36,556 nt of DNA from Bradyrhizobium viridifuturi (lineage in GTDB: Bacteria; Pseudomonadota; Alphaproteobacteria; Rhizobiales; Xanthobacteraceae), in NCBI RefSeq assembly GCF_001238275.1, contig NZ_LGTB01000062.1:1-36556 (forward strand), given 5' to 3'. The notes below the pieces were generated by a model, which was not told the DNA's origin, did no database searches, and saw nothing but the letters and a program-made list of their open reading frames with translations. Within the stretch, counting starts at the first letter, position 1, and every line of letters starts with the position of its first letter. The position numbers and the translations under genes are program-made. Below, in pieces: positions 34,142 through 36,556 of the stretch.

Positions 34142-35008
34142 ATGGTGGGAAGATCCGCGCTTTGGTCCTGTCTCGGTCTATTGTTGATCAGCCTGGTTGA
34201 GCCGGCCATTATGAGCTGCCTTGTTCGCGCCAAGTACGATCCGCTCGTGCACGACGATCCGCTCGCGCACAAAGTTAAATCAACCTGGCGAGCGCGAGAT
34301 GGCGAGAGCGCTGAAAAAATTATCGCGAACGTCTCGAAGGTGGCGCATTTCGTCCCTCGCATGTGGGGTGTCGCCAGAGGCGCCAACGGAACGGAATATG
34401 TGCTCTTTTCCTGGACCAGGCACGCGGACAATAGGTCGCACGAAGAATACGCAATCACTTGGAAGACCGCGCCCGACGGGACGATTAAAATTGATTCGCC
34501 TTATGCCAAACCGATAGAACTAGGCTGGCGTGCATTCGCACTCTCCTTGATCGCCGATGAAATCAAAGACAGCGAGAAGGACGTCAACCGTCGCTTCCTC
34601 CACGATCAGGCCAATTTCAATTTCGTGACGGCGGTACAAGGCAAGTTGGGCGATCTCTTGCGGCTCGGCTCCTGTACGATCGTTGACTCGGTTGGCGTGG
34701 ATTACTCGCCGAAGGTCAATGAGGAGCAGACCACCAAAGGTGATTCTTGGTGCGTTGTGCTCTTGGTGAACTGCAATATCCCTGGTCCCGATTTTTGTAT
34801 CCGCCACGGGGTCATCGCATTCGAGAAACGAGAGGGACAGGATTGGGAGGCGAAATCCTTCTTTGCCACGCGTATCGCGGCATTTCCCCCGGGCTCCTGG
34901 TTCGATTGCATCGAGCCGAATGAACATGAAGGGTACACGGACGGCGAGAAGGCGCAAAAGGCTTCGACAAATGAACGCAGAGAACAACTTCGCGGCGCGG
35001 CTCATTGA
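34142..35008 (+). CDS. exported or membrane-anchored protein, 288 aa, unknown function
   Basis: The start at 34142 is favoured (AGGGGT 7 nt upstream) over ATGs at 34133/34136. Residues 1-25 (GRSALWSCLGLLLISLVEPA) form a signal peptide or anchor, with a Cys at 26 that could suit a lipoprotein only weakly. The rest is mixed alpha/beta with motifs EYVLFSWTRHADNRSHEEYA and WCVVLLVNCNIPGPDFC. No family recognised. Its end overlaps the next gene by 38 bp. Confidence 0.7.
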   Translation: MVGRSALWSCLGLLLISLVEPAIMSCLVRAKYDPLVHDDPLAHKVKSTWRARDGESAEKIIANVSKVAHFVPRMWGVARGANGTEYVLFSWTRHADNRSHEEYAITWKTAPDGTIKIDSPYAKPIELGWRAFALSLIADEIKDSEKDVNRRFLHDQANFNFVTAVQGKLGDLLRLGSCTIVDSVGVDYSPKVNEEQTTKGDSWCVVLLVNCNIPGPDFCIRHGVIAFEKREGQDWEAKSFFATRIAAFPPGSWFDCIEPNEHEGYTDGEKAQKASTNERREQLRGAAH

Positions 35009-35741
35009 TGCCAGGCGCCTCGCAGAGATAGCCCGCACCTGCGGCCTCAAAGCTGACGTCTCCCACTACGTTAACGAGGCACTCAAGGAGCTTTGGCAAA
35101 CCCAGTCTCCTGAAGAGGCAAGAAAGATCGCCGAGCGCTGGGTCTTATGGGACGCGGAGGGGAGGCCTTGGCCGCGCATACCCCCGTTGGACAACGTGGT
35201 CCAGTTCCATCGCGCCGGCCCAACAAAGATATCGGTGGCGAGCCAGCCGGCAACACCATTGCAGGCAATCCGGGGCTGGTTCGACCGACAGGATGAAGAG
35301 GTGCGAACCGAGACTGCCGGCATGGCGACGCTTCTGGTGTTCGAAGGTCATGATCTTCTCGTCTTTGGCGGCCGAGCGTGGTGTGATTATCTTCGGCAGT
35401 GGCTGAGTGAGACGAACCTATCAAACCAGACGATCATTGGCCGTGCATTGACGTTCCGGAGCTGTTTTGAGTATTTCGCGGAGAGCAGGTTCACTGAATC
35501 GGGGTGGACTCGGTCCGAAAAGGTCGCTCTAGGCGTTGTTGAAGATGCCAAGAATGACCCCGATTCCGATGCTGCGCGCCTCGCACCGTTTGCGCAGAAG
35601 CTGCTTGATACGTTGCCCGCACGTAAAATCCGATGGATCAACGTGCGCAAGTCCTGGAGGGAACTTGTCAGTGCAAGCCTCACACCCCGGGCTTTGAGAG
35701 TTTGGAGCGCCTCGCGGACGGAAAGAGTTCGGGGACATTAG
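34971..35741 (+). CDS. 256-aa protein, full-length member of the family at 22094-22663
   Basis: ATG at 34971 lies inside the end of the previous gene (38-bp overlap), suggesting coupling; AAAGG lies 9 nt upstream. The N-terminal third (ARLIDARRLAEIARTCGLKA, VNEALKELWQ) is helical. The C-terminal two thirds carry the blocks VFEGHDLLVFGG, IGRALTFRSCFEYFAESRF and TLPARKIRWINVRKSWREL, shared with the truncated copy at 22094-22663. No signal peptide. Function unknown; the conserved F/W/R-rich core suggests a binding or enzymatic domain. Confidence 0.7.
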   Translation: MNAENNFAARLIDARRLAEIARTCGLKADVSHYVNEALKELWQTQSPEEARKIAERWVLWDAEGRPWPRIPPLDNVVQFHRAGPTKISVASQPATPLQAIRGWFDRQDEEVRTETAGMATLLVFEGHDLLVFGGRAWCDYLRQWLSETNLSNQTIIGRALTFRSCFEYFAESRFTESGWTRSEKVALGVVEDAKNDPDSDAARLAPFAQKLLDTLPARKIRWINVRKSWRELVSASLTPRALRVWSASRTERVRGH

Positions 35742-36001
35742 TCCAATCGAGAGGTGTGGTGTGCCACCAAAGCATTGAACGCGCCGCCAATGGCGGTACA
35801 AGGAGCCAACTTTATCCAGACGCCTCCGAGCGGAGAAGAGGTCAATGAGTTGGTGGGCGCAGACCGACACAGTTGGTGACCACGCGAACGGCTGACCTTA
35901 GGGTTGAGTCGCCGGCTGCGCTGCGTCCGGTTCTGTGGCGGCGAATATTCACAACCGGAATGCTCGCCGCCGCATTGTCGCGTACCGTTAATTGTCGCGT
36001 T

Positions 36002-36032
36002 GAATGCGGCCGAACGGCGTCAGGCCGCATTC
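36002..36032. terminator. perfect inverted repeat between convergent genes, probable bidirectional terminator
   Basis: GAATGCGGCC-N11-GGCCGCATTC, a 10-bp perfect stem placed between the end of the plus-strand gene (35741) and the end of the minus-strand lectin gene (36061). No T-run on either side, so termination is inferred from position and stem. Confidence 0.45.
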
Positions 36033-36060
36033 TCCGCAACTTCCAAGGCCCGCAGGTTCA

Positions 36061-36468
36061 TCAAGGGAACGAAGTTCCATGCTGCGCGGGCGAGCCGTTG
36101 AACTTGAACAGCCAAACCGGGTTGCCGTCACTCGTGCCACGACTCTTATTATCGATACACAGACTGTTATCCGGGAGGCTAAGGATGAAGCCGGGACTCT
36201 TGAGAAATTCCCACCGCTGACTTTGGATGGCTGGGTTATACACTTTGAGCGAGAGGAGAGCCTCCGGCGCGACGCGATCGGTGCCGACCGCGAGATTGCC
36301 CCCGCTCGAGTTCAGTGTAATCGCTCCAGTATCGAAATTGAGGTCCCAGAGAACGTAGCGGAGGGGCGTGTCTTTCTTTCTTAGCACGACCGCCGCACCG
36401 TCTTGCTGATCCTTCACGCCGAGCACGAAGTGCCGGTCTTGTTTGTACTCGATAAGGTACAGACCCAT
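36061..36468 (-). CDS. ricin-type (beta-trefoil) lectin-domain protein
   Basis: 135 aa, one domain; ATG with GGAGG 5 nt upstream. Repeated trefoil features: LDRxFVLGV-like KQDRHFVLGVKDQQDGA, QRWEFL (QxW motif), LCIDNKSRGTSDGNPVWLFKF. Such domains bind sugars. No signal peptide, so export (if any) would need another route. It stands convergent to the 34971 gene. A sugar-binding role in the plant-associated setting is inference. Confidence 0.75.
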   Translation of the reverse strand: MGLYLIEYKQDRHFVLGVKDQQDGAAVVLRKKDTPLRYVLWDLNFDTGAITLNSSGGNLAVGTDRVAPEALLSLKVYNPAIQSQRWEFLKSPGFILSLPDNSLCIDNKSRGTSDGNPVWLFKFNGSPAQHGTSFP

Positions 36469-36556
36469 GTTTGCCTCCTGTTGGTTTGGTAAGTTTGCGA
36501 AGGCGAGTCCTGTCCAGCACGCAGAGGGTTTGGGCGGTTGAGCCTTCGTTGTGATC

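Noticed and set aside
34520..35050. Minus-strand frame of 176 codons
   Set aside because: Shadow of the exported-protein gene at 34142-35008.
1..36556. CRISPR arrays, nod boxes and tts boxes
   Set aside because: No regular short repeats with spacers and no convincing nod-box or type III (tts) box were seen on reading both strands.

Overview
The window reads as an accessory segment of a rhizobial genome, most likely a Bradyrhizobium-type symbiosis island. The reasons are alphaproteobacterial GC-rich coding style, many insertion-sequence fragments of families common in Bradyrhizobium (IS5, IS3, IS110, IS4, IS630, IS21, ISL3), and six near-consensus sigma54 (RpoN) promoters, two of them with a TGT-N10-ACA NifA-type upstream site. 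Genus and island assignment are inference; no nif, fix or nod structural gene is visible.

Layout. (1) 1-5500: an IS5 tail, then a minus-strand set encoding an acetoacetate decarboxylase-like enzyme, a short-chain dehydrogenase and an oleate hydratase. The last two lie behind a NifA/sigma54-type promoter. IS110 and IS3 scraps follow. (2) 5650-7504: three tandem units, each a sigma54 promoter followed by a two-hairpin RNA, interleaved with and followed by closely packed small genes, the last encoding an exported four-cysteine protein. This is the most unusual locus in the window. (3) 7800-9220: IS110 remnants around a cold-shock-domain gene. (4) 9943-19933: a membrane diguanylate cyclase, two adjacent genes sharing an FSGxxNPxW domain, a complete but frameshifted IS5 element with passenger gene, and an operon for a membrane-fusion protein, a BcsA/BgsA-like beta-glucan synthase and a Cache sensor. 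Together these suggest c-di-GMP-controlled exopolysaccharide. (5) 20270-28000: two small ORFs, a family gene cut by an IS5 remnant, nested IS630/IS4 and IstB/ISL3 insertions, and a DUF3892 gene. (6) 28308-32172: the 3' exon of a tRNA-Leu(UAA) with a group I intron remnant abutting a metallo-beta-lactamase-fold hydrolase, XRE and ankyrin pseudogenes, a small phasin-like protein, and a sigma54-driven gene of unknown function. (7) 32479-36556: an IS630 tail, small membrane ORFs, an exported protein overlapping a second full-length member of the family found at 22094-22663, and a ricin-type lectin-domain gene.

How the parts fit: the sigma54/NifA sites imply that fatty-acid hydration/oxidation enzymes, structured RNAs and small proteins are switched on in microaerobic, nitrogen-fixing conditions. 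The glucan operon and cyclase point to a surface polysaccharide under second-messenger control. Roughly a third of the window is mobile-element debris and pseudogenes. All calls rest on reading motifs by eye; no database search was possible.
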